A model generated the notes under the pieces. It worked only from the letters and a program-made list of their open reading frames with translations, was not told the DNA's origin and did not search any database. A program made the translations under genes and the position numbers. A stretch of 64,000 nt of DNA, taken from positions 3,490,443-3,554,442 of the forward strand of contig OZ024843.1 of the NCBI GenBank assembly GCA_964017145.1, read 5' to 3'. Every line of letters starts with the position of its first letter. Position 1 is the first letter of the stretch. The DNA comes from Agrocybe praecox. Its lineage: Eukaryota; Basidiomycota; Agaricomycetes; Agaricales; Agrocybaceae. Shown here one piece after another: positions 11,256 through 21,525 of the stretch.

Positions 11256-12219
11256 ATGGTCCAGGATACCAACAGGGTATTCACCGTGGTACGAACAGTG
11301 GTGTTTGGTGCGTATACCTATTCGGCATTGATAGCAACTCGCTGACTTGTAGCGTAGGCATAGTGTCGGCCTTTTCTTTCTTGAATCTTGCTCTAGCAGC
11401 AGATTTAACGAGGTGGACAAACAAAACTTACCATGGCCAATACTATTCATTTGCAGCATTGACAATTGCTACAAGCATCTTTACCTTGCTTACATTGCCG
11501 CCATTGTACGCAGTGGACTCCACTTCCTGGATTATAGCTTTATAACATTCAATTTTAGGTACATTTTGTCTGTCTGGCGCAAGGGTGCTATTGTTACCAT
11601 GATCGCAATTGAACTTGGTTGGACTGGTATGTGTCGAATTTTTGTGTTTATTCAGGTACATTACTCACCAATATTTTATATCAGGCTTCCTATCAATATT
11701 GTGGCTCTCTTCTGGTGCAACCGCTGCAAGCTTCCAATGGGATGCGGACTGTGGTGCTTACTCCCGTAAGTTAATTGCAGCTTTGCTGATCTGCAGGACC
11801 TGAATTATAGAATCTTAGGAGCCACTACGCGAAATGCATGTCGCGAGACCCAAGCAATCACCGCTTTTGGTTTCCTCACTTGGATTCCCTGTAAGTCGAA
11901 TCTCATTCAAATTTAAAATCATATTGGACACTCACTCATCTTCTTAATACTAGTGGTCGCATACAACGTCTTTCTCCTCACTCTCGTCATCAGGCAGCAA
12001 ACGCGTGGCAACTCTGTTTGGACTAGCTACATTGGCGAAACCGACTTCGATGCCGCTGGCACGGTGGGCTCGCAGGCTGGTGTACCACAGGCTTTCAACG
12101 TTGAGCAGAAAGTAGCACCCACCGGGCCTCAGTATCCTCCCGTTCAGCAAGGTTTCCAGCCTGGCTATGCTCCTTCTCCTGCTCCTCAGCAAGTCGGAAG
12201 TCCTTACGCTCAAGTATGA
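11256..12219 (+). CDS. MARVEL-like four-helix membrane protein
   Basis: Small integral membrane protein, probably of the fungal MARVEL group (membrane-apposition and vesicle-trafficking proteins); precise role unknown. Six exons (11256-11307, 11358-11505, 11559-11626, 11685-11765, 11819-11890, 11954-12219) join in frame to 228 aa. Four hydrophobic helices are visible: VVRTVVFGIVSAFSFLNLAL near residues 10-30, YSFAALTIATSIFTLLTLPP, GAIVTMIAIELGWTGFLSIL, and ITAFGFLTWIPLVAYNVFLL. A conserved loop Cys lies in WDADCGAYS and another in RNACRETQAI before helix four. The C-terminal 70 residues are a Pro/Gln/Gly-rich cytosolic tail (QYPPVQQGFQPGYAP). Acceptors were chosen to avoid in-frame TAG codons at nearby AGs. 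The tail and topology fit the family; the name is an inference from topology. Confidence 0.75.
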
Positions 12220-12407
12220 TTCAAGTAATAGTTGACCTCACGTAGTTCCCGCTTCTTTCACGACTGGGGCTTATTAACCCTTAATCTCAGTCAGAAGTGA
12301 AATGTTTCCCCGCCCCTCTCTTATTTCCATTACGAACTTTATGACTCTTCAATACAAATTTATTTAAACTTTTATTAGTTCTTGCAGGCAACTCGCAGGA
12401 CACATTG

Positions 12408-12422
12408 GGTGATCACTGATCA
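12408..12422. repeat. Second copy of the GGTGATCACTGATCA motif
   Basis: Fifteen bases identical to 346-360, here about 190 nt after the MARVEL-like stop codon and 85 nt before the next start codon. Confidence 0.6.
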
Positions 12423-12506
12423 TGGGAAAATTCTTACCATAGATAGTTATGAGTCGGGTTGTCTATTTTTGGTTCTGATTTTCCTCTCGTCGCATCGCTA
12501 TACAAC

Positions 12507-14105
12507 ATGGTAACGCCCTCGTCTCTAGTGCATGATACTGTATACATCCCTCAGGAGATTATAGACCTCATAATCAACGAGATAGCTTCGGGCCTCAATG
12601 GTCCGTACGCAAGAAGAAACCCCAATGACCCAGGATCGTCGATGAGCACTCTCAAGCAGTGTGCGTTGGTATCTCGAGCATTTTCCTTCCCATCCCGTCA
12701 GCACATCTTCTCCAACATACAGCTTGAGTTCAATATGCCAGGAGACAGGACAAAGGACTTCAGCGCGAGAAACTTGAGCAAAGTTTTGGAACGCGCGGAA
12801 AATTCCCATTTATTGTCTGCCATCCGGACGGTTAAATCCAATTTAAATCTCATTTTTGATCCTAGTCCTCGCAGTGGTTCCTGGCGCTCGCGCAACAAGT
12901 TTCTTCGTGGAATATCGAATGCGACTCAAAAGTTTATCTCTCCTCCAAAGGACAACATGCTGGAAATATACCATCTCTTGTCCAAAGCGCCTCTGGAGAA
13001 ATGTGTATTTATGACTGAGGGAGGGTTTCTCAGGTGGACGATCCCAACGTTCCCAGCATTGGTACCAATTCAACAGATGTGTACAGGGCACTCATTGAAG
13101 GTGCTGCATCTGGTGTACGTTGCAGACTTGGATTACCAATTATTCATTGCCATTCTATCGTCCCCCAACCTCCGCGAACTTGTCCTGTCGAATGTCATAC
13201 TCAATGGAAGTAGCGAGTATGATCAATCATTTCTAGTGGGACGGAGCCCTCGACGTACCCTAGCTCACTTGGAGAAACTTGGTACCGTGCATGTTGGGAA
13301 ATCCATTGGTTCGGCGATTGTCCCTATCGTATTTTTTACCGACCTAGCGCCCTGGTTTCCAGACAACGCGGAGGAAGGATCTTTGAAATTTAGAGGCCTC
13401 AAGGAATTCTCCACCCATGTTTCCAGACGCGGGAATAGATTGCAGACTATGTGGCAAGGTATCTTGAATATGGCCGAGTCCCTGGAGGTCCTGGAGCTCC
13501 AAGATAACTTTCGAATGGTGACAAACGGTATGCAGTTGCAGGGCAACAATATTTTTGCCCCTATTAACTAAAGTTATTAATTACCAGATCCTGTATTTCA
13601 CGCGGATGGCCCGATTCTCTTGGATCACTTGAAATCCTTGAAGACGCTTCTTTATTGGGTAGAAGCGCTACAGACACCTTTTGTGGACGCAGTCACCGCA
13701 ATGGAACTGAAACTCAAGGTGTTAGCAAGTTTATTATCCAAGGCCGTCACTTCTCCACTCGGACTACAAACCATCAGAGTGCAATTGTACATACAGCTCT
13801 CGTTGGCGTCAAGGCCAGATGGGCTCGCGTCGTTCACGAGTCGGGTCCAACAGAGGACGGAGAAATGGTCTGCGCTAGACGCTGCGTTGTGTAATGAATT
13901 TTTTTATGACTTGAAAGAGGTTGAGTTTGAGGTTAAGTTGTTCTTCTGCGATTCCAGCCATGTCTCTTACAAAGAGACTGACGAAGGACCAGTTGATGTC
14001 AGATCTTTATTTCCTCAACTGTCTGTTCGCACTCCGCCAGTCGCTATACGAGTTCAGCTGTGGTCGGTGTTTAGCCCAGTCGAGTTGAACTGGTATCAAG
14101 TATAG
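12507..14105 (+). CDS. F-box-like protein, agaric family
   Basis: Probable substrate adaptor of an SCF-type ubiquitin ligase, or an orphan F-box-like protein; agarics carry many. Two exons, 12507-13527 and 13588-14105, join in frame to 512 aa. The N-terminus has an F-box-like segment, YIPQEIIDLIINEIAS, followed by LKQCALVSRAFSFPSRQHIFSNIQL, the usual 'L..C..V...W...A...LF..I' pattern of this fungal type. The middle region has leucine-rich stretches such as SLKVLHLVYVADL and LRELVLSNVIL that suggest degenerate LRRs. Start chosen as the first ATG in frame, directly before the F-box. No partner gene nearby hints at a substrate. Confidence 0.75.
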
Positions 14106-15630
14106 TTTCTGATACCGGTAATACATACGCTACCTGTCGTTTAGGCACTGAAATTGTAGCTCCAGGGGTGGAGGTGAATACACCTTGCTCATGTCCCAAA
14201 TATAGTGAGGACATCAGCCACAACTATACGACGTAAAAAATAAATCAAGTAATTACTTTGTCCATGGTTCTGAATCATTTCCACCTCGCAATATATTTTC
14301 AAAAGTCAAGACGCTCTACCAAATTTACTTTAAGATTTCCGTAGGCTATTTATAGCGCCATAGATCCACGATTCTCTATATTTAAGTCGCACCAATAGCT
14401 TTGAGAGAGGCTCTCCCATGCTTTCAATGTATTTCTACAACTTTAAAAATTTAGACGGAATTTAAAAAATGAGTGGTTTTTCATGAGCTTTGAATTCTCC
14501 ATACAGTATAGTGACGTTCCTTGGGACAGTGACGGTCCTTGGGACAAATCCATTTTCTGAACTTAATTCTTTCTCTAAGCGCACAATTGTTGGTATACCC
14601 AGAGTAACTATAACCATACACATTCTGTACAAATTTCAGGACGATTGGAAAGTTTGAAGACACTACACGACAGAATTACATCAAAAAAGTAGCTATATTT
14701 AGTATTTAGATGTCCCACTTTTCTTTCACAAAATCCTGCTTGATTTAGGTGCCCTTTTGACCATAATTTTTATGTCGTCTGGAAGCTGCTAATTTTCGCT
14801 TTAAAGTGCACCTTTAATGACAAGATTTCAAGGAAATTTGACTGTTTAAATTGTGTGCTAGTATCTGCGTGACATACAAGTTTGTTGACTGCGGCACAAG
14901 CGTGATGGCTGATTGCGTGTGATAGCGCCACGGAAAGCCGGTCCGCCTATAGTATAGACTATAGTCACACTGTCCCAAGGAACGTCAAACGTGACATTTT
15001 ACTTTTCTTAATATTATACCTTTTGCAAACTTTCCACATCGCTCCATATTCTAATTTTTGGTTAAGAGGTTCTTTAAGATGTACCAATTAGATCTAGATA
15101 GTTTTTTTGACTAAATGTACCACCAGATTCCTAGTTATAAAATGTTGTCCCAAGGAACGTCACTATACTGTATTTCAAATAGCTTTGGACGTTCATCGAG
15201 GGTTAATTGAGAGACCCAACACATGCATTTCTCATCTTTATTTTTCTATAATTTTGACGAACTTTGTTTCAGAAATGAGTACTTTTCATGCGACTCAAGA
15301 AAGATCCAAAAGCCAAAAGTTTTCAATCGAGAGTACTCTGTTGGACCCACGCGGAGAAGCGGGTTTTCTCCCTCGATATAAGTATACTTAATTGAATATC
15401 ATGATGTGAAGATGATAAAATGATGAAGAATGGCAGCGTCTTCGGCTCAGCGACATCAGTGGGGGAAAGTGTCCGAAAAAGGAAGGAGGAACTAGGGCTG
15501 CCCCAATAAAATAAAGAAATTACTTTTTCATCTCGTCATCCCATCCTTCAACCGTTCGACGTGGTAAGTATCTTTTCTCCCTGCCCAAACCAGCACTGTA
15601 TTCACTCAGTCCGCCATAGGTGTGTGGAAG
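14106..15630. other. Intergenic region containing a DNA transposon
   Basis: Besides the element at 14504-15170, the stretch holds AT-rich DNA and, just before the acyltransferase start, a probable leader (GACGTG|gtaagt at about 15560) suggesting a 5' UTR intron. No coding region was recognised. Confidence 0.6.
14504..15170. mobile_element. Non-autonomous Tc1/mariner-type element (MITE), 667 bp
   Basis: Terminal repeats are perfect over 25 bp: 14504-14528 starts CAGTATAGTGACGTT and 15146-15170 is its exact reverse complement. The element is flanked by TA on both sides (14502-14503 and 15171-15172), the target duplication of Tc1/mariner/pogo transposons. Sub-terminal copies of the GTGACG(G/T)TCCTTGGGACA word occur at 14529-14546 and, inverted, around 14970-14987. 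There is no transposase frame inside, so it must be moved by a related full-length element. Perfect ends suggest fairly recent insertion. Confidence 0.9.
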
Positions 15631-17687
15631 ATGGACGCGCTTTTCTTACCTGTGGCCAATGCTGTCGGCGCCAGCGTGGACCAGATCAAGGTGGGCGCTG
15701 TGGTGGAAGACTACAGAGCATTACCAGTTTATTGACTCAATACAATATTTTTCTAGCTGATTTCATGTCTCTTGATTGCGTACCCGCTTGGAAGCCTGTT
15801 CGTGCGCGTACCAAGCACGCAGCCAGCACTTCGTCATTTGTTCAGCATTTGCGTGGCAATGCTCTTCTTCTTCCCGGTATTGCAAATCTATTCCGCATTC
15901 TTCCAACTTCTCGGTAGTATCCTTGCCACCTACTTCATTGCCAAGTATGATAAGAGTGCGAAGATGCCATGGGTCGTTTTTGTGTGAGCTGAACCAATTT
16001 GTGGATGCTAGTTGGCAAACTTACGTTATTCTGCTACATCTCAGTATTGTCATGGGTCACTTGACAGTCAAGTAAGTTTTGGCCTTTTTTTTTTTTTTTT
16101 TTTTGCGTGTCTGCATTCTAACATGGGCTTGCATCAGCCACATTATTCGCGCAGTTTATGGCTTCAGCTACGAAACCATGGAAATTACTGGCCCTCAGAT
16201 GGTTCTTACCATGAAGCTGACCACCTTCGCATGGAACGTGTATGATGGACGTCGCAAGACAGAGGTTTGTTATGACTCTTTTAAAACATAGTGCACCGAA
16301 CTCACGTCCGCTATCAGGACTTGGACAAGTGGCAATTGTCAAAACGGATCACTCAATACCCTTCTTTACTCGAGTTTTTGGGATATTCGTAAGTCGATAA
16401 TTCCAACCCTTCTTTTTTTCTTACTGAACATTGCCGTAGGTTCTACTTCCCTGGCATTCTCGTCGGACCTTACCTCGATTTCCCTGAGTATATGGAGTTG
16501 ATCAACGAGACCATGTTCCAACATGCTCATGTCAAAGCTTCTCTCAAAGAGGGTCGTAGACTTCCTGCTGGCCGTAAGCGCGCTGCTTACTCTAAGATGT
16601 TTATGGGTCTTTTCTACCTCGCTGCTTTTGTACTGCTCGGACCCAAGTACAACTTCGGTATTGCACTCAAGCCCGAATTCGCGCAATTGCCATTGTGGAA
16701 GCGGTTCGTAGTCATTTATTGCCTTTACTTCCTTGCCGTGCTCACGTCTCCGTCCATCTAGTATTGGCCTATTCCAACTCAGTGGTCCAATTGAAAGAGC
16801 CAAATACTACGCTATCTGGACTTTGACTGAGGTAGGCCACTTCTCTTCATATATCCGCACACAATGCTTATTGACTAAATCAGGGTGCCAGTATCCTGAC
16901 CGGTCTTGGCTTCACTGACGTTGGTGCCCATGGTGTCGCCCACTGGGACGGAGCTGCTAACGTCAAAGTCTGGACTATTGAATTCCCATCCAACTTCAAG
17001 GTCCTCCTTGATGCATGGAACATGAAGACCAACGTCTGGCTCCGCGAGTGTGTCTACAAGCGCGTCACACCCAAGGGCAAGAAACCCGGCAACATGAGCA
17101 GCATGATCACTTTCTTCACCAGTGCTTTCTGGGTACGTCTGAACATATCCTTGTCGGTATCATGAAGAGAACTTCTAACATTCAACGTTCATTTGATGTA
17201 GCACGGTATTGCCGGCGGGTACTACCTCACCTTCCTCATGGGTGGCTTCATCACTGCTGCCGCTCGTCAAGCACGCGCCAACTTCCGTCCTCTGCTAGTC
17301 GCACCCGCATCTAAACCCGATGCTCCCAACTCAGCCTTCAAGCCCATCTACGACCTCGGAGGAATCGTCCTCTCCGCTATGATCCTCAACTATTCCGCAT
17401 CACCTTTCATCATCCTCTCGGCCAAAGACTCCATCAAGACATGGCAGAGTCTCGGATGGTACGGACACATCATCATCATGGGCAGCTTGGTGTTCTTCTA
17501 CGCCGGAGGAGCCAAGTTCTTCAAGAATTTGCAGAAGCAAAAGGGCGTCCTCCCTCCCCCGAGAGGAAAGCCTGCTGGTGGTGCAAATGGAACTTCAAGC
17601 GCTGTCTCTACTCCGCTCTCTGAAAAGAACTTCGTGTTGCCACCTTCTGTTGACACTCTTGTGCCTCCAGAAAAACTCCAAAAGTAA
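15631..17687 (+). CDS. ALE1: MBOAT lysophospholipid acyltransferase (ALE1/LPCAT type)
   Basis: Multi-pass ER membrane enzyme that transfers acyl chains from acyl-CoA to lysophospholipids in the Lands cycle. Nine exons (15631-15690, 15757-15983, 16045-16071, 16138-16264, 16318-16388, 16440-16703, 16762-16831, 16884-17132, 17202-17687) join in frame to 526 aa. Family blocks are clear: VMGHLTVNHIIRAVYG, ITGPQMVLTMKLTTFAWNVYDGR, LLEFLGYSFYFPGILVGPYLDFPEY, RAKYYAIWTLTEGASILTGLGF, NMKTNVWLRECVYKRV, and the active-site AFWHGIAGGYYLTFL with the catalytic His at the start of exon 9. Many hydrophobic helices are present. The exon 6 donor at 16704 was chosen because it alone restores phase across a TAG-rich stretch. 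The C-terminal 60 residues are polar. Intron 3 carries a T tract of about 21 nt. Confidence 0.93.
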
Positions 17688-18093
17688 AAGATGAGAATTC
17701 TCTCCTCTACGCGACAACAATCTCGGACGGATCCTTGTTCACAGTCAGGGAAAAGTTTTTTTAGGTGAAAATGAACTAGAATATAGACACTGATTTACGG
17801 CGACGGAGTGATACTTGGTTACTTTCCTATGATAGTATCTTGATATATAGTCTCAATGAATATTTTTAATAACCATGTCCTTTCTAACGACCTGAAAGCA
17901 GGTCCTGGGTCATGCAATGGATTCCTCAAGCCCATGATAAAATATACAACGTTGCTCTTGGGATTATTTTGGCAAGATATAGAAGTGCAGGAAGAGAGAC
18001 ATGACAAGGCAAGGAGGGCATGAAATAACCGCGCGCAGAGCACGAAGCAACGACAAGTAACAAGTAATGCATAGACATCGTAGATACTCGTCC
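17688..18093. other. Convergent 3' intergenic region
   Basis: The 3' ends of the acyltransferase (plus) and eL18 (minus) face each other across 406 nt. Nothing else was recognised; the two 3' UTRs probably lie here. Confidence 0.6.
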
Positions 18094-18898
18094 TTAGACC
18101 TTGAAACCTCTGGACTTTCTGCGTCCACGACCCTGCTCGAACTTGCGGCCCTTGGAGATGGTGTAGGGCTTCTTGTTCTTGTGGGGTCCTGCGAAGGGTC
18201 AGCATTCCAGTATGAGAAATGGAAAATTTGGACATACCCATGCCGAAGTGCTTGTAGGCTTCACGAGCAGTCTTAACACCACGGAGAAGGACAGTGTTGG
18301 AGCCGGTGGGGGCACGAAGGGCAAGTTGGTCAAGAGTGAGAACTTCGCCTCCAGCAGCAAGGATGCGCTCCTTAGCAGCTTGGGTGAATCGGAGGGCAGC
18401 AACTGTCAGCTTGGGGACAGTGGTGAGACGGATGTCATCGGTGACGGTTCCAACTTGAACAACGATCTTGGAGGAGAGGTCGGTAACATTGGCAGTTTCC
18501 TTGGCAATTCGTGAAAGGGAGAGGGGAGCGCGGTTGTTTTTTGAGAGGAACAGTCTGTGGAGGACGACCTGTATAATTAAATAGAAAAGGGCTAAGTTCA
18601 ATATGGCGTATTGCAAATTACGAGTTTTATAAGTTTTACGCACCTTGTTGAATCCGGACTCAGTGCGACGGGCGAGGAAGCGGTACAGCTAACCCAAATC
18701 TCATTATTTTCCTTCTCCTCAAAGACCTAAAAACCACCAATTCCAACGCACCTTCACAAGGAGAAGCAGGTACGGATCCTCGCTTTTGGGTGCAGTGCGG
18801 CTGCCCTTCTTGACGTGGTGGTGGGTGATGTCGATACCCTACATAATGAGACGTATCAGAAGTGTTCTGGTCATCGGGGGCGGCGACGAGCTCACCAT
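18094..18898 (-). CDS. RPL18: Ribosomal protein eL18 (large subunit)
   Basis: Structural protein of the 60S ribosomal subunit. Five exons (18898-18896, 18838-18752, 18688-18644, 18568-18238, 18188-18094) join in frame to 186 aa, the same length as the yeast protein. Sequence landmarks: [72 protein letters not shown], and the basic end [30 protein letters not shown]. The first coding exon is the ATG alone, immediately followed by a 57-nt intron. It is divergently arranged with the SR-protein gene 374 nt away, whose coding sequence also begins with a tiny exon. Confidence 0.97.
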
Positions 18899-19272
18899 CT
18901 TGTTGGTTGCCGAATTATGGTGTACGTCCCTGTCGAGCACGCAGAGCGGGGCTTGATGAACTGTACAGCAACAAATTTTGAGTTCAAGCTCCGATCAAAT
19001 ATCAAGGCGGAGCGATTTTCGGTTCTGTTTTTCCTCCCTCGGCAAAAATGGTTGCCAATATTCTGAATAAACTTGAAATTCATGCTTGAACCTGCACGAA
19101 CGGTCTGTCATTTTATAATTCAGATTCCACAACGCTAGAGAGCGAAAATCATTGCCGGACGATGAGAAAATTAGTGTGAGATTTCCAAATTAATCCATTG
19201 TGGGCGTCCCCTTGGACGTATGTAAGAGAAATTTTCGGCCAAATAAGCGACAACACCTTCTCTTGTGCAACC
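18899..19272. promoter_or_regulatory. Shared divergent promoter of eL18 and the SR protein
   Basis: 374 nt separate two divergent start codons and must contain both promoters. No clear TATA box is visible; the stretch is mixed in composition. Confidence 0.5.
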
Positions 19273-20350
19273 ATGATGGTGAGTCCGTGCGTAAGTGGCA
19301 TGCATGCCCCCTTGCTCATCGTCCCCCTCATATTCTAGTACGACGGTACCAATACACAACAAACTGTTGACCCTTATTCCGACGCGTACAACGCGCCACC
19401 AGCTTCAGCGCCCGCTGAGAGAGACCCTCCCCCTGCACGTGGCAGGTCTCGCTCGCGAAGCCCTGTCAGGGCTAACGGCAATGGCGACTCCAGGTCGTAT
19501 AGAAGCCCCCCACCGTATCGCAGGCGCTCACCAGCCCCTCGTCGAGGACCCCCAACGGTTAGTCTTTCTCTCAATTTCGATTTTGGCCTGTGTTTATGTT
19601 TACAAGGAAAAACAGCAACCGACCCCTTCTCAAGTATTGGGTGTCTTTGGTCTGAGCATTCGTACTCAAGAGCGAGACCTCGAAGACGAATTCAACAGAT
19701 ATGGACGTGTCGAAAAAGTTACCATTGTCTATGATCAACGGGTATGTTTTGTTGTTCGAGTGCATACTACTTGAGTCACTTATCTTACTCTAATTAGTCT
19801 GATCGCTCTCGTGGATTTGGTTTCATCCGCATGTCTGCCGTCGAAGAAGCAACGAAGTGCATTGAAAACCTAAATGGCGTCGTAAGTAACTTGTACGTCT
19901 CTGATGTTCGTACCATCCTTACATTTGCCTTGAAATCAGGAACTGAATGGCCGCCGCATCCGTGTTGACTACTCGGTCACTGAACGCCCCCATGCCTCCA
20001 CCCCTGGAGAATACATGGGCCACCGTCGTTCTGGCCGTGACTCTGGCCGTGACCGCGACAGAGACCGCGACAGGGATCACCGCGACAGAGACAGAGACTA
20101 CCGTCGTGGCGGCGACCGCGATAGGGACCGTGACAACTATGGTCGCGACAGGGACTGGAGGGACCGTCGAAGCCCTCCTCCATCAAAAGGAAGAGGATAT
20201 TCTCCGGAATACCGTCGCCGCAGGAGCTACTCCAGGAGCCCTCCTCCTCGAGGCAGCAGCCCTCCCCCTCGTGCCACTAATGGTTCTGGCCGCGACTATG
20301 ACGCACCAGCCCCTGCCGCCACTGCCACCTCGGAGAACGGTCGTTGGTGA
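19273..20350 (+). CDS. Transformer-2-like SR splicing factor
   Basis: RNA-binding SR protein expected to promote splice-site choice in the nucleus. Exons 19273-19278, 19339-19557, 19616-19741, 19798-19881 and 19940-20350 join in frame to 281 aa. Layout: short Pro/Arg/Ser region with RGRSRSRSP, one RRM (about residues 77-150) with RNP2-like VLGVFGLSI and RNP1 RGFGFIRM, then the Tra2-type linker ERPHASTPGEYMG, then a C-terminal RS/RD-rich domain with repeated DRDRDR and SPPP motifs. The RRM followed by HxxTPGxYxG is characteristic of Tra2. The acceptor of exon 3 could equally be at 19607, which is also in phase and adds three residues. The first exon codes only Met-Met. Confidence 0.9.
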
Positions 20351-20382
20351 TCCAATGATAGTCATCCTCTGGTCCGGTATGA

Positions 20383-21399
20383 ATGCGTTATATTTCATCT
20401 TTCTTGACCATTTTTTATGCTGTTTCTCCTTTGCTTTTTATTTTCCCCTATGCCTTAATCCCGTTATCATCTGACAACATCTTTTTAATTGCGTTTTTTT
20501 TTCTTCGAGGTGTCCGTGGCCATTGGTCGATGGGTCGCTCAAGTTCAAGTACCAATGAACGGACGCAAAGAACTATCACAAGTTATTACTCTTATAATTC
20601 GCTCAAGCAAATCAAAATCGTCGTCTACAGCAGCGAGTCATCTAGTATACGTTTGCAAGTTATATCTGCTTCAATATCAAAACCGCAAGCTTTGAAAGAG
20701 AAAAGAACATGCCCATCCTTTCTCCTATTCTTTGGTCGGTGTGTATTGGTCGACCGGAGCGGACGCAGTTTCGTTGGGAACATCCCACGGAACATCCTTT
20801 CAGCGAATCGTGGATGGGGGTTTAACCGAAAAGAACAAATTAAAGAGTTTGGCGCCCGCGCGTGTATCCGAGGAACTGTCTTCTTTTGTGGGTACCCACT
20901 GATGAATCGCTCATTTCCGTTGCAAGGTCCGCTTTTAGTGTCGATCTCAACTGATATGTCTTACAGGGTCGTCTTTTCCCACCGATTTTCACCCGCTTGG
21001 GTCAGGGAGAGCCAGGGTCCATGGGAGTACGTGAGCTGTGATCATGTATGTTATGGACCTTTTTCGAATTCGGGTGAGTGTGTTATGTCAAAGTCTCGCT
21101 TCTCATTCCATCTCCTTGCTTCTATTCCGTCGTTTTTTTTTCTTACTTTGCCGCACTTGGTAAAGGACAGATTGGATTCCCTGCACTTGTCGGTCGATAT
21201 GATGCATTCTTCCTCCGGATCTGTATGCGGCGCCCTTTCCTTTCCGCATTCTCTTAAAATTTTTGATAGTTTTCCTAAATGTTGCACTGTTTTTTACATG
21301 TCCATCGTAGCTACGTGTTGCAATTTATTCCATTTGACCGTAGTCCCGACTGGCATGGAAGCCAACATCAAGTTCTCTCCTTATTACCCCGCAAGATAA
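20383..21399 (+). CDS. Unexplained 338-codon open frame downstream of the SR protein
   Basis: An ATG-initiated frame stays open for 338 codons with no intron, starting 33 nt after the SR-protein stop. I do not recognise the product. It is rich in Ser, Phe, Leu and Arg, begins with two hydrophobic stretches (IFYAVSPLLFIFPYALIPL, IFLIAFFFL) and has several Cys near the end. Composition looks more like translated 3' UTR than a normal protein, and it lies where the SR-protein 3' UTR is expected. On the other hand an open frame of this length is unlikely by chance at this base composition. Low confidence as a gene. Confidence 0.2.
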   Translation: MRYISSFLTIFYAVSPLLFIFPYALIPLSSDNIFLIAFFFLRGVRGHWSMGRSSSSTNERTQRTITSYYSYNSLKQIKIVVYSSESSSIRLQVISASISKPQALKEKRTCPSFLLFFGRCVLVDRSGRSFVGNIPRNILSANRGWGFNRKEQIKEFGARACIRGTVFFCGYPLMNRSFPLQGPLLVSISTDMSYRVVFSHRFSPAWVRESQGPWEYVSCDHVCYGPFSNSGECVMSKSRFSFHLLASIPSFFFLTLPHLVKDRLDSLHLSVDMMHSSSGSVCGALSFPHSLKIFDSFPKCCTVFYMSIVATCCNLFHLTVVPTGMEANIKFSPYYPAR

Positions 21400-21525
21400 C
21401 AGACATATCACCGACATTCGATGTTTTTTTGATACCAAGAATGATTGATGCTACAATCTACTCCACCCAGACACTTAAAATAAACGTGCCACACTCGCGG
21501 AAAGAAAAAAAAAAGAAGTCAATTC

